The translations under genes were made by a program, and so were the position numbers. A stretch of DNA of 64,000 bases from Chromobotia macracanthus (taxonomy: Eukaryota; Chordata; Actinopteri; Cypriniformes; Botiidae): contig JAZGTH010000002.1 in NCBI GenBank assembly GCA_036877525.1, forward strand, positions 6,308,501-6,372,500. The letters are read 5' to 3'. A model generated the notes under the pieces. The model was not told the origin of the DNA. It saw nothing but the letters and a program-made list of their open reading frames with translations, and did no database searches. Shown here in pieces: positions 1 through 10,830 of the stretch (its first letter is position 1; every line of letters begins with the position of its first letter).

Positions 1-531
1 GTGCACGTATGAGACTCCGGCCTCCAGTGTATGTATGCCTACTGTCTTCACAGTTGTCAGATATATATAGCCAGATAAAATTTTAATGTTTACCAGGGCA
101 TCCCTGACCTTTCTAATACACCTGGTTATTTGTAAAATCAACATAGCGGTGAGGGACGATTAATCAATGAACAGTGACCTATCCCATTCAAACACACAAC
201 AATCTGCACTGAGAAATAATCCTGTGCTCTAACCTAAAATAAATGGTCATGCAAACTTTCTCATGCACTAATAAATAACAATAAGGCATATTCCCATGAA
301 CAGAGTATGGAACTGGGCCTGGAATTTTCATAAAATTAAAAATGTTGACTGTTAAACCTCAGGAGATCAAACTAAATATTATATGTATTTTTGTACTTAT
401 TCTATGAGGTTTGTTATCAACCCTTTATGGTCTAAATACAGTTTTGAACTCTAAGTTTATTACTTTCTAAACAATAAATATTAAGTAAACTATTAAATAA
501 AATAAATACATAATATTAATTAAACGCAAAT
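1..531. other. AT-rich spacer, nothing recognised
   Basis: AT-rich DNA with frequent stops on both strands. I see no repeat family, splice-flanked open frame or CNE-like island in it. Confidence 0.6.
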
Positions 532-668
532 ACCAAGCTAATAATTTTAGGTTGTAGAAATGTTTCTGTAACATTTAAGTAACAAAAATGTTATTTTGAA
601 AGTTTTAGATGTTGTATTAACATTATTGCTTGGTTATAAGAACATTATTGAAACATTTTTTTAAAACA
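532..668. mobile_element. Partial copy of a non-autonomous DNA element (family A)
   Basis: The stretch starts with 'accaagcta', matching the 'acccagcta' end of the fuller copy at 9241-9608. It continues with shared blocks: 'attttgaaagttt', 'gatgttgtattaa', and 'ttggttataagaa'. The right half and the right terminal repeat are missing. It carries no protein, so any movement would have needed a transposase from elsewhere. The family link is read directly from internal similarity; the transposon class is not determined. Confidence 0.65.
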
Positions 669-1744
669 TGGCCACAAACAAAGGAACTGTTGGTCTCTCA
701 GATTCCCCCAAAAAAGAATGAGAAATAGAGACAACATAAGTCACTCCACCTGAAGGAACCACAAATAAAATGTATTTTAATGTGGCTGTGTACACACTGC
801 AACTCAATACAGTTGTCACTCCTGTTCTGAGTGTTTGATTCTGTTTTGTACACACTTAAGCCAGTTTCTGAAGGCACACCCACAATACACATTTCAATTA
901 CACATGTGTCCGTTATTTGTCACACTGGTTTGAAGGTCTTGAAGTTTTCTACTATCAAACGAATGAGTTAAATAAAATGTGTTTTTAGTGAGACATTAAA
1001 AATACTGTGCACTGTTGGTGTGTCTAAGTATACCATTATATTTATGAGTGAAAATTACACTATTTACCTGAATTCACTCCAGACCCTCAAAATCTCTATT
1101 TATCTCATATTGTACAAAGAACCAAACTGAACAACTAGATGATAAAACATCTCTTGTTGCTAATATAATTTAGATACAAAAAAACAACACCAAATGGCTT
1201 AAACTGGCTTTCATGTTTCATGTTTGTATGTGAAACCAAACTGTTGCTATGGTATCACTATGCCAATCATCACAACTTCAGGAGTTCTTTCTGTATTCTG
1301 TACACTTGCAAACTGATAATTATGGAGCTTCATATCTGCATTTAAACATGATTATCACTCTCAAAACTTCCCAGTGTGCCAATGTGTGTTACGTACCTAA
1401 AGTAAACTTCTTTTACTCTGCACTGCCTCATTTTGGGTGACAGTTAAAGGACAACTGCCTGTTATCACTTTAAGGCTGCTTTAAGATACATAACCACAGT
1501 TTATTAAAGTCACAGAATAGAAAACTGTCTGTACTGGTGTGGTTGTGCAGAATGACATGTGAAAGGAAAATTTAACACAGAACAAAATAAAAGCTTTAGT
1601 GCATTACAATTTGTTCTGGTGGGTACTGGCGGAGACCCCTTGGCGTTGTTCAACTTCATCACCTAGACACTGGACCGAAAGAAAAGAGGCATTTAGTCAA
1701 TGATGGCTGAGATATGAAGGCTTGAATATTGCATGACCTACAAG
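669..1744. other. AT-rich spacer, nothing firm
   Basis: Mostly AT-rich. The part at about 690-920 is slightly more complex and gives two overlapping minus-strand frames of 64 codons, but neither shows a domain or splice context, so I do not call a gene. Confidence 0.5.
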
Positions 1745-1862
1745 GAGAAGGCAAAGACAATGTGAACAAGGGAGAAAGGAGGGGTGGATGGATGGAGAGG
1801 AGCTTCAGCGTGGGGGCTGAGGAGAAAAAAAAGAGGTGGAGGAAGATTGGGAACAGATGGTC

Positions 1863-1900
1863 GTGGCCCCCGTCTCTTCAGCACAACAGACGGGGGCCGC
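1863..1900. repeat. Perfect GC-rich inverted repeat (hairpin)
   Basis: Left arm 1865-1875 'ggcccccgtct' pairs with right arm 1888-1898 'agacgggggcc' without mismatch. The loop is the 12 nt at 1876-1887. One G-U and one further G-C pair (1864/1899 and 1863/1900) extend the stem. This is unusual in such an AT-rich setting. It could be a folded RNA element, the core of a decayed palindromic transposon, or a protein-binding dyad. Confidence 0.85.
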
Positions 1901-1906
1901 AAGATG

Positions 1907-1918
1907 GCGAGTACTCGC
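1907..1918. repeat. 12-bp perfect palindrome
   Basis: 'gcgagtactcgc' equals its own reverse complement. It lies 8 bp after the GC-rich hairpin and overlaps the 'aagatggcg' motif. Confidence 0.85.
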
Positions 1919-1935
1919 AAGAGTCAGCTGCATTC

Positions 1936-2338
1936 TAGGGGAATATGCCATGTCTATCAGGCAGCTTCGGCTTTAATAATCATCTAAAATAATGATAGAG
2001 TTAATCAGAGTGAGGAACAAAGAATAAATCTTCTGGATAGTTTCTGAAAATGTACGTATATAAGATGTTCTCACTCATAGCTCTGAAGTGACTTCATCTT
2101 CAAAAGGTGGAGACAAATGATAATGCTGTTGCACTAGAGACAGCAAAAGTTTCCTCTGAAAGCCAAACAGTAGAAGCTGCTCACAACAACTGATGTGTGT
2201 CAAATAAACAGTGCTGGGTGATACTTACAGTTACAAAAGCTAACTTATGCATCATGTCAGAAATTGGTATTTTTGCTGACATCCTAAAAATGTTGTTTTT
2301 CCTGCAATTTAACATTTACAGTCACAACTATTTTATGG
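1936..2338. other. AT-rich spacer, nothing recognised
   Basis: No repeat, island or supported open frame seen. Confidence 0.5.
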
Positions 2339-2388
2339 TCAGAGGTCACAGATATCTTTGCACAATCAGAGGTCACAGATATCTTTGG
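2339..2388. repeat. Two-copy tandem duplication, 28-bp period
   Basis: The 22-mer starting 'tcagaggtcacagat' occurs identically at 2339-2360 and 2367-2388, separated by 6 bp. Each copy carries an AGGTCA half-site of the nuclear-receptor type. The exact match implies a recent duplication or constraint. Confidence 0.85.
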
Positions 2389-4106
2389 GACATGTCCTAA
2401 ATGTAACTAAAATCTGCTTGGTTTACAGAAATTTGAAGGATGTTATAGCCTATTCATATTCCTGCATGTGATTGCATTGAGCTTAAAACTCATTCCAGCA
2501 CTTGAAGAATGAGTGGTCAAAAAGACCAAAACCTTGCCATTGCATTATCATGTTTTAATTAAACATCATTATGATACACCAATCGCTTACATAAATTGCC
2601 TCTACAAAAACTGTTGAATATTAAAAAAACCCCTCTGAAAACCATTTGATAAATTAGCCTATGGTGTTGCTAGCGTCCAATCCATATTTTACATCCCATT
2701 GACAAAAAAAAAACAGTCAGCGCAACTACTAATTGAGGTTTAATTAGTATGTTAATATATTCACAGTGTCTGTGATGAGGAACAAGGAGAGAAAGGAAAG
2801 ACTGATGAGGTAAAGAGGTACAAGTTGCCGTCCCAACATGCATTTCCCTTCATCTTTCTTTCTTTTTATCTCTGTCAATTTGTGGTTTCCTCGCTCAGCC
2901 ACAAACACCTTTCCTTTCAGAACCAATCACAATCTCTGCTGCCTCAACACTTAATAGATTAATATATACTAATGTAAATCAACCATCAGGACAGTAGAGG
3001 CATATGGAGATTTCTCAATTCTCAAATGGAGACCTTTTATATTCAAGGGTCTTACTAGTTGGTGTAATCAATGACGGCATCTAAGTGGTACTCTCTCTCT
3101 CTGTGTTGCTATGCTCTTTGCAAAGGGCAAAGGACCAGAAGCAGAAGCGAGAGAATCATGCATCTTTGGGAATAAAAATTAATAAAATCATAGGATGTCA
3201 AAGTGTGCAGGAAAAATGGTGCCCGCTAATGGATTTTCAAACGAAAACAGCTTTTATGCAATCAATCTTTTGGTACTGGGACCAATTATTTAAGTAATTG
3301 TTCATTGCAAATGCTACATGAATTTGCCCATTTGACGTCATTTCAAGTAAACATCTTCTTCTGTCATAAGGGCTGTGAGAGGTCTCTAATTAACTCCTTA
3401 GTGGCCAGGGCCCTCTATGCCTGCTATATAGTAAATCTTTTGACCTCTAATGTAATCCACTCACGTTATATCACATTGTCAACTCAATGCAGAATGTTTA
3501 ACCTGTTTTAGGAATGTCAGGTTTATTTTTATCAGATATATGGAAAGTAAGGGGCTACAGAATCTTTCATTAACGGGAATCAAATTCAACAGTAATAGTT
3601 TGTTTACGGTATTACGTTATAAACGACTTGTATTACACCTAATGTTCGCTCTATCGCTCTCTATCCATCTCTTTTCGAAACATAAAATTGCAAGTTGCTT
3701 GCAGAGATATTTTTGTAACATTAATGGAAGTTTGCTGTAAGAACAAACTTACAAGCACTCCACCATTCCAGCACCCACACACGCAATGTTGTAGCCATCT
3801 CTTCGTCTTTCTGGTTACAGACATGACTTGACCAGTCAAACTGACATTTCCCACAATTCAGCTTAAATTATAAATCATTATTATAAGCTTACAGTTGCAA
3901 ATAGGATTAAGTATTGAACACTGATCTGTTATGTACTTGGTCAATAACTGATTTTTGTTCATTTTTAACCAAACAAAAATGTATGGATTGCAGCTCTATA
4001 TCAAAATCATTATATTAAATATATAATGAAAATTTAATATGTGGCCCAGCTTTAGTGTTTGTGTATGTGTGTGGTTTTGTTTTGTTCATGTTTTGTCTGT
4101 TCTCAG
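2389..4106. other. AT-rich spacer with one CRE palindrome
   Basis: Mostly AT-rich. A full cAMP-response palindrome TGACGTCA is at 3333-3340. At roughly one such 8-mer expected per window this is weak evidence alone. Open frames here are short and lack splice or domain support. Confidence 0.45.
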
Positions 4107-4309
4107 CTGCTGTCAGCCTCCAAGGTAACCTTACATTTAACTGTTGTGAGGAGGTGCCTTCGCCAGATGTTCGTGGTTTGAGCAAAGAGGGGGATGAAGA
4201 AACAGATGTCTGTACAGACAAGAAAAAGAGAATCTGTGCTTTAACTTCCCATAAGTTCTTTGATGCAAAGCTTATCTCAGAAAAAAACATTACGCACATC
4301 ACTGCTATG
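4107..4309 (+). other. Candidate exon, unknown product
   Basis: An acceptor-like sequence ends in 'tctgttctcag' at 4106 and a donor-like 'atg|gtaaag' follows 4309. Between them one frame is open (it lies inside a 95-codon frame at 4055-4342). Its peptide is hydrophilic and acidic/basic, with 'GLSKEGDEETDVCTDKKKR' near the middle, unlike the Leu/Ile/Phe-rich chance frames around it. An alternative 18-nt micro-exon ends at 4124 ('caag|gtaacc'). I recognise no domain. It may be a lncRNA exon, a relic or chance. Confidence 0.2.
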
Positions 4310-4689
4310 GTAAAGCAACCTGTTGGATCACATATTGTTTGACTGAATGCACAACTGACCAGTTACTTAATAACTATTGTAAATGGAGGAGAGTTACATT
4401 TATATGGCTCTTTCTCATTTCATTTCGTATTGTGAAGACAAATTCCAGCAATTGCCAGGGCCTAGATCCAGTAAACATTTGGACACTAACTCAATTACGT
4501 GCAACATGATTCCAAAGTCATGCATTAAAACAGCCGGTGTAACAGCTAGTTGTTTAACATGCCATCTTTAAAAAGAACAGTGCCATTCTGAAATATGCAT
4601 AATATTATTCTGCATTTTTGACTAAGCAAAACAAATAATGTTCATACAAAATGGTCAGAGTTTGGCATTCATAATACTGTAGACCCCAC
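4310..4689. other. AT-rich spacer, nothing recognised
   Basis: No supported feature seen. Confidence 0.5.
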
Positions 4690-5800
4690 TTCAAGTAGAA
4701 CTTGCCTAGTTAAGGCTGCCTAAAAGCCTGAATAAATTATGCCTGCTCTGACCCATCTCAGCCTTTAGTAGCAAAATAAGTTATACAGCTAATAGCCGTT
4801 TACGTTCGGGGCCGTTTCTATGGAAACCTGTGCAAACCAGGGATGAGATAAGGGTCCAGAAACAGGACCCCTGAGGGAGCCATTACGCATATGTCTCCTG
4901 CCATACCCCACATTGCACTTCCCTCTCCCTTCAGATCTCAGCTGGGGAGAAGCAAGCACACAGACAACGCTTAGCTAACAAATTGCTGTGTGTCTCCCCC
5001 TCTACAGTGGGCATCACCTTCCAACTGGGTTAATCAAACATCTGATCGCCGGCTCCCTTGCACCTCACTGACACTGAAATTTTGTTATGACTGCATATGG
5101 ATGGGTTGCCACTCCATCCAGTGAGAATTTCGAGCCAACGCCTACTTTTAGCCACCGATCACAGCCAGGAAAGACCTTATCATTTGTTCTGCTCCATTAC
5201 AATCACATTGTCTTAGTCAAGCACCGTTGCTCATGGAGCTAGACCTTCACAGCATAATTCCCCCATGAAGTGTGTCGTGCTACATGAGCGAGGGCAGAGA
5301 AGAGGCCTGTCGGTGGCAAGGTTCATCAGAGTGCTCTGATTAGACATTTGCAGGTATCTGTGAGGGGCCCTCATGCTCCACTGGGTCTCAATGCACCTTC
5401 TCTTCTCAATATGTTCCAATCAAGACGCTTTTCTTTTCTCCGACTCTCTGGCTTTCTGAACAGCAGACAGATAAGAGCCAAACTGGCGCACGTTCCCCGC
5501 GTGAACGATTCCATTTAACTAATGTAATGACGAGCAACAAAGGATCAAGTGTCCTGAGCAGTGGTAAAAATAGGCTTGTTGAAATGGATGATGATGACCA
5601 TTCAAAGGCAGCTATCTTCCATTGCTGTCATACAGGAGCGTGTGGAGAGTAGTTTTTCATTAACTCTGACAAGACTTTTTATGTGTATCCTCATTAAGGG
5701 GAATATGGATTCATTACCAGACTTGTCTTTTTGATGAAAGCCGACCACCCATTGTTCTTAACGTCTATGCTACGCAGCTCGCTTGTCGGCGTATAAAAAT
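4690..5800. promoter_or_regulatory. CNE-like island (about 1.1 kb)
   Basis: Composition becomes balanced and complex, with no microsatellite or known repeat for over a kilobase. It contains an RFX X-box-like palindrome (4814-4827), 'cttaataa'-type AT motifs near the edges and several CpGs at 5480-5510. Open frames are short and broken. In fish gene deserts such islands are often enhancers conserved to mammals. Conservation is inferred, not shown. Confidence 0.4.
4814..4827. promoter_or_regulatory. RFX X-box-like palindromic site
   Basis: 'gtttctatggaaac' is a close match to the RFX consensus GTTNCCATGGNAAC, with both half-sites intact. RFX factors act at ciliary-gene promoters and neural enhancers. 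It sits inside a CNE-like island. Confidence 0.5.
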
Positions 5801-7859
5801 TCCATCCCCCTTGTTGCATTAAAATATGTAACTCAGACCATTTTATTTGCCCAGGGCTTTTCAAATTTAAATTAGTCTGAATCTTAATCTAACACTTTCT
5901 TACACATTGCCATTTTGTTTCTTTATGGTTAACTGCAGTTTGTACACTTTACTGATCAACATATTATTTCACTTGATCCATTGTTGTGAACCGGGCAGTT
6001 GACGTATGGTTTGATTTTGCAGACTGATATTTCTTCATGCAATTAAAAGTTTTTTTCTGTAAAATGCAGACAATGCATTATTTGTTTTGTTGTTTATTAA
6101 CGTCCTACACATTTTAATTAGCTGTCATGCAAGTCTCCCAGGTTGTTCTGTGTACAGTGAGAATTAGTTTCTATTTAATGATCAGGACTTCATGGTTGTG
6201 TTGGTTTATAAAGAACATCACTAAGTCATTTTTAATTGAGATGAGGTAATACTGTAGTCGCCGTAAACAAGTAATGAACTGTAGCATGTCATCCTTGGAA
6301 ATTTGAAAAGGCAAGCTAATTTTGCACGACAGATTGTGAATGATTTAAATCTTCCCATTGCCTCTGAATACCTTCACAAAAATGTGGTCAGTGTCCAAAG
6401 AAATATGCTGGGGAAATTGCTACAAGCAGAGTTTAATTGAAAAAAGGGAAACATGAGCTAGGATATTTCAGGATATAATTAAAATTGCTATCATGTGTTT
6501 ACAATGCACAAAGAAAATAAAAGCCAGCAATAGTCAACCTAAAAAAGAGCAAATTGCTTTATCTGTGTTTATAGATGTTTAAAAATAGAGTATTTTAGCT
6601 GAGAAATTAAATTATTTCATAGATTTATTAGTAAGTACACATTTGAAAGCTTCAGAAAAACAAAGAAAACCTTTAAAATGTCTGCTATATAATATTTAGC
6701 TGTAAATAATATGCCTTTAAAGGTATTAAATGTGTCTGTACAGGACAGTTTGACACTGGCATATAACTAACTGTAATGTACCAACATTTAAAATTGACTG
6801 TGTAAGTTAAGAAATGGCTTCAGCACAAATCAGGGCAAAATAAAACATTCTTATAATATCACCTGACATGATCACATTTCTCAGCCATGTTTTAAAGTGA
6901 CTATCTGCATGTAATCAAGAAAAGGGGGATTTTATGTGTGATACCCACAATGCATATGGGTGATATGTTAGAAAAAAGCACTGCAGTAGTTTAAAAGCAC
7001 ATCCCTGACCACACTAGATAGATAGGGGGTCTGGAAGACAATAACAGATCCATCACATCTCCCTGCTGATTTTTTTCAGCCTCATTGGCTGTAGTGTGTA
7101 CATAAACCCTGCTTGAAACGTGCTGTCCATCAAGGAAACGGCACATTATTTTCCTGCGATGCACTTCTGCTAACACACTTCCATTCATTTTCAAAATACT
7201 CTGTTTTTACAAGTCTCTCTCTGGCCTGAGAAAATGCAATGATGGTGCTGACAAACCCTGTAGTTTTTCCTGGATTATTTTTATTCATTTTTAGACCTCA
7301 GAAATCATTTTATTTCAAAAGAGAGAGTACAGGAGGGACAATACTCTCCATAATATTGTGCCTGTATTAAAAGACACCAGTTTTCAGTGTCTATTCAGGT
7401 AGTATTTTTAGAAAATAGACATACGTTTTTTTTTACTTATATTGTAAGGGAATGTTACACTTTTTAAAGTATTCCAGTGAGTCACACATAATGTTTAATC
7501 AACATTAAGATTGCATGTTGAAATGTATATGAATGTATAAGTAAAAGTGTATTTCTTGCAACCAGTCACTACTAAGATTTTACACCAATTCAAAAGACTT
7601 TTGCCTTCAGTAGTTTATTATAAAGAAATATTACAAAATTACAAATATTTCATGGTTGGTTCACATTTAATATGAGCTCATAAAAGCTGCATGCAAAAAA
7701 GCAAATAAAATAATTTTTTAAAAAGTAAAGCTTGTCAATCCGCAAGGAAAGGTATTCCATTTTAAGTATTTCATGAATATATATACCTAAACTAAACTCC
7801 TTTTAGTTTACTACTACTACTCCTACTACACCTTCATATTGGAAATCACCATATTCCCT
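5801..7859. other. AT-rich spacer
   Basis: Long AT-rich stretch with no recognisable repeat family. A short CTA-rich tract lies at 7806-7828. The 67-codon minus frame at 6991-7194 has no support. Confidence 0.5.
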
Positions 7860-7884
7860 CACACACACACACACACACACACAC
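7860..7884. repeat. (CA)n microsatellite
   Basis: Uninterrupted AC/CA dinucleotides for about 25 bp. Confidence 0.95.
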
Positions 7885-8420
7885 TTCATGTCCCGAAACT
7901 GCTTAACACCTCTTCAGTCCCCACCTAGTGGTTTAGGGGCTAGGCTGAGGCAGGCAGCCTTGTTTTACAAACAGATGATAAATAAATCAAAGTGCACTAA
8001 GCACTGCTTCCACATGGCAATCGCACTCCTTCATAGCGTCTGCACCTCATCAATCACACCATTGTCTGCCTGAAAGGCGAGCCTTGTAAATGTCATCTCC
8101 ACTCAAACCCAAGGAGAGAAGAATCAGAATGCACCCACCGAAAAGGGTCTCTCTCCCTCACTCTCTCTCTCTCTCACTCACTCTTGCTTGCTCTCTCCAT
8201 TTTTTTTAATTGAGTACTGTAATTAAACTAAAAAACCCGGCTGGAATGCCTTTTGACAGGACAGATGAAGACCCCTTTTAATAGGGCTATGAAACATATT
8301 TGTTAAAAGGGATGAGGCAATATGTGGGCATATGATTGGTTGCCCTCCTGTGTCATAGTTTTCATTTATGATTAAAACAGAGGAAATGGGGTCCTTGTGT
8401 TCAATTACATGAAAATTCCA
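7885..8420. promoter_or_regulatory. CNE-like island with a CT-rich tract
   Basis: More complex sequence than its flanks, with a pyrimidine-rich run (8147-8198, mostly CT) in the middle and 'ttttaattgagtac' after it. No coding signal; the 61-codon frame at 7888-8073 is probably chance. Enhancer potential is inference from texture. Confidence 0.3.
8147..8198. repeat. CT-rich low-complexity tract
   Basis: Imperfect (CT)n with CTCA and CTTG interruptions. Confidence 0.85.
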
Positions 8421-9240
8421 AAGACATGCAAGTGGATGAATGAAGCATATTTTTTACCTTAATGATTATCAATAAAAATGTTGTATTATAGCTTGCCACT
8501 ACTACACAGAAAATAATAGGTTTAATCTTCTTAGGATCTCAGTTTATATACTAGACACCAATGAGATTAAATGACCTAATGGAGATTTTTGTTTATCTCC
8601 TGGTTCTCAGATTTTTCTATTAATACAAACACCCCAGTTTTTCAGATGTGACCTCTAGAGTTTCAGAAGAGATCTAAACAACATCTCCAACTTTGCTCAA
8701 ATTTGCTAGATACCAAGGTCTAATATCAAGAAATCAAAGATAATAACAGAAACATTAAATTTTAACTCATACTTTGAATTGTTCTCATTAAATTCTCACA
8801 AAACCACATAATCTGAGCTTTACTTTTAGCTATACACATTCATGTTGTATCTCTGTGCTCTTCATTTGCATCATGTACATCTTTTTGTAGTTAACATTTT
8901 AAGAGAAACATCTGAGAACTCTGAGATATGAGAAAACAACCTTAGATTAAAAATTTCTCTGGGTAGTTTTTATTGATTATGTAAATACTTTTTCAAAAAC
9001 TCTAGCTACATTTGTGGACCCTTTTTTTAAAAACAATTAAAAAAGATAATAAGACTGCGATGATGTAGCACATTGATCTTAAGTGGAAGAAAACAGAAAA
9101 TCATTTTAGTTATCAGATTTTTTTTTTCATTTCATGTTTCAATGATAGCGGGGGATCGCATCCATGAACATGTTATTTTAATTCACATACTCACCTACCT
9201 GTATTTTGGGGCACCGTAAGAAAGAGGGGTGACTATCTAG
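8421..9240. other. AT-rich spacer
   Basis: No feature recognised. It has T runs at about 9020 and 9118. Confidence 0.5.
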
Positions 9241-9608
9241 ACCCAGCTATTACTTTTTGGTTGTAAGAATATTTCGAAATGTTCAACTAAAAGAAATGTT
9301 AAAAATATTATTTTGAAAGTTTCTGAAACATTCAAAAGATGTTGTATTACACTTGAGTTTTACATTTTAGACGTTGTATTAATGTTATTGGTTGGTTATA
9401 AGAATAGTATTCAAATTTTTTTTATTCTGTAACATTTTTTAAAATGTATCACTAACTACTTAGTATAGAATAATGTTTGTGATATTTGATATATAACATT
9501 AGAAAATGTTCTACTAATGTATTGCAAGAAGTTTGTTTTTTGATAACTTTGAGAAAATTCTTAAAGAATGTTAGCCTACATTCAGAGAATGTTCCCTGTT
9601 AGCTGGGG
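9241..9608. mobile_element. Near-complete non-autonomous DNA element (family A)
   Basis: The left end 'acccagctattac' and the right end read in reverse complement, 'ccccagctaacag', form short terminal inverted repeats around 368 bp of AT-rich, non-coding DNA. The left half matches 532-668 and the right half matches 16815-16940 in opposite orientation. The size, lack of coding capacity and terminal inverted repeats fit a MITE. The superfamily and target-site duplication are not clear from sequence alone. Confidence 0.75.
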
Positions 9609-10060
9609 AGATGTGAACTCTGAGACCCCACGCGTCAGATCAATAGGACAGGAATGCCACAAATAAATCATGATGTTCAATTGCTGTCCGTCAAACACAT
9701 CACCTGCACGTGAGAACACAATTTTATGGCAGTGCTCAGTGTTATTGCAATCTTTTGATAGCCGCATCTAATTTATCTGATTGCAAGAACATCTTGCACT
9801 TCCCTCCTTTAACACCTGTGACGCAAAACTCTCCTAAACAGAAGCAAGAAGCACTTAAAGTGATTTACAGAGTCTGTCAATAACACCAGTGCTCGTTACA
9901 GCCGGATTTTGGAAAACTGAAGTCGACTAAACATTTCAGCGTAATAATGTGTCCATAGGGAATTCAGTCAGAAAACAAGGGAAAAAACAATACTAGAAAT
10001 CCATCAGGAACCATTTTTTCCACTTCAGATCACTTGATGGTTTCTTTGCACGGGTTCTAG
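9609..10060. other. Mixed-composition flank
   Basis: Moderately complex sequence leading into the island that follows. No supported gene; the 61-codon minus frame (9582-9767) overlaps the transposon end and is chance. Confidence 0.4.
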
Positions 10061-10271
10061 ACGTGAAATAAAAGGCAGGGAAGCGATACGCCTCTGCTAG
10101 TGGCGGGGCAGACCCCATCAAAAGCGAGAGTGGAACACACGCTGAATGAACACGTCAGCTACCTTTTGGCTTTTTTAAATGAAACGGCATAAAGGGCTCC
10201 CCTGCCACTCTGCCGCGCTGGCAGCCGCCACCAATTGCGTTGGAAAATCTATTTTGGAGTGAGCAGCTACA

Positions 10272-10283
10272 CCCCCCCCCCCC
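10272..10283. repeat. C homopolymer, 12 bp
   Basis: Twelve consecutive C, followed by a short ACAC run. Confidence 0.9.
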
Positions 10284-10430
10284 ACACACACTCCTGGTCC
10301 CCTTCTTTTCTTTCAAATCAAAAAGAAGAAAGGAGTGACTGTTGGACTGACATCAATCAAAGCCGGGACGCGCTGGCGGCTGAGAACAGAAAAGAACGGG
10401 GTCTAGAGTTCACAGGTTAAAGCATGCAAT

Positions 10431-10480
10431 GGAGGAAGGGGGGTTGGAAGGAGGGAAAGGGGAGGGAGGGGGTGGGCAGA
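10431..10480 (+). repeat. G-rich tract with G-quadruplex potential
   Basis: At least six runs of three or more G on the plus strand, separated by 1-8 nt, between 10438 and 10476. This satisfies the usual G3+N1-7 pattern. Confidence 0.7.
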
Positions 10481-10539
10481 GGGAAATCGGGCAGCTTGTG
10501 CTGACTTCCGATATCTCCACACTGTAAAATGTGCAGAGG

Positions 10540-10571
10540 GGAGAGAGAGTGAGCGAGGAAGAGAGAGAGAG
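10540..10571. repeat. GA-rich microsatellite
   Basis: Imperfect (GA)n with a 'gtgagcgagga' interruption. Confidence 0.85.
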
Positions 10572-10830
10572 GTAGCCCCTTCTGTATTCGCCTGCCCTCA
10601 TTAATCTTCATGCCATCTTCTTTACCTAGTCATGTAGAACGGCTCGATAGAGGGCCGTATAATGGAGAAGGCCCGTTGCCAATTACTAGGTTAACATAGT
10701 GTTCAGCCCCACTGCAACAAAGGAATGAGATCTTGGAGGATATCTGGGGTGCTGGGGAGCAATGCATAGCAATATGAAAAGAAAAAGAAGAGGGAGAGGT
10801 TGACAGAAAACAGGACATTACCTCCATTTT

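Larger units (their letters stand above)
1745..1935. promoter_or_regulatory. GA-rich tract followed by a GC-rich hairpin island
   Basis: A purine-rich plus strand (1745-1858) leads into a short CpG-bearing island (1860-1920). The island holds a perfect 11-bp GC-rich stem, a YY1-like 'aagatggcg' and a 12-bp palindrome. In vertebrates, clusters of this kind are found in promoters and CNEs, but nothing here fixes a transcription start. The overlapping 69-codon plus frame (1729-1938) is highly charged and probably a by-product of the purine tract. Confidence 0.35.
10061..10830. promoter_or_regulatory. GC-richer CNE-like island with homopolymer and G-rich tracts
   Basis: CpGs are more frequent here than in the flanks (for example 10201-10235 and 10365-10400). 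The island carries a 12-C run, a strongly G-rich tract and a GA tract, each listed separately. No frame shows coding character. It could be an enhancer or a weak CpG-bearing promoter. Confidence 0.4.

Noticed and set aside
698..892. 64-codon minus frame considered as an exon
   Set aside because: A second minus frame overlaps it, there are no convincing splice sites and no recognisable motif.
7860..7884. CRISPR-like or other regular repeat array
   Set aside because: Simple dinucleotide run; no direct repeats with unique spacers anywhere in the window.
8864..8871. POU octamer ATTTGCAT (also at 44631-44638)
   Set aside because: An 8-mer expected about twice per window on two strands by chance; neither lies in a convincing island.
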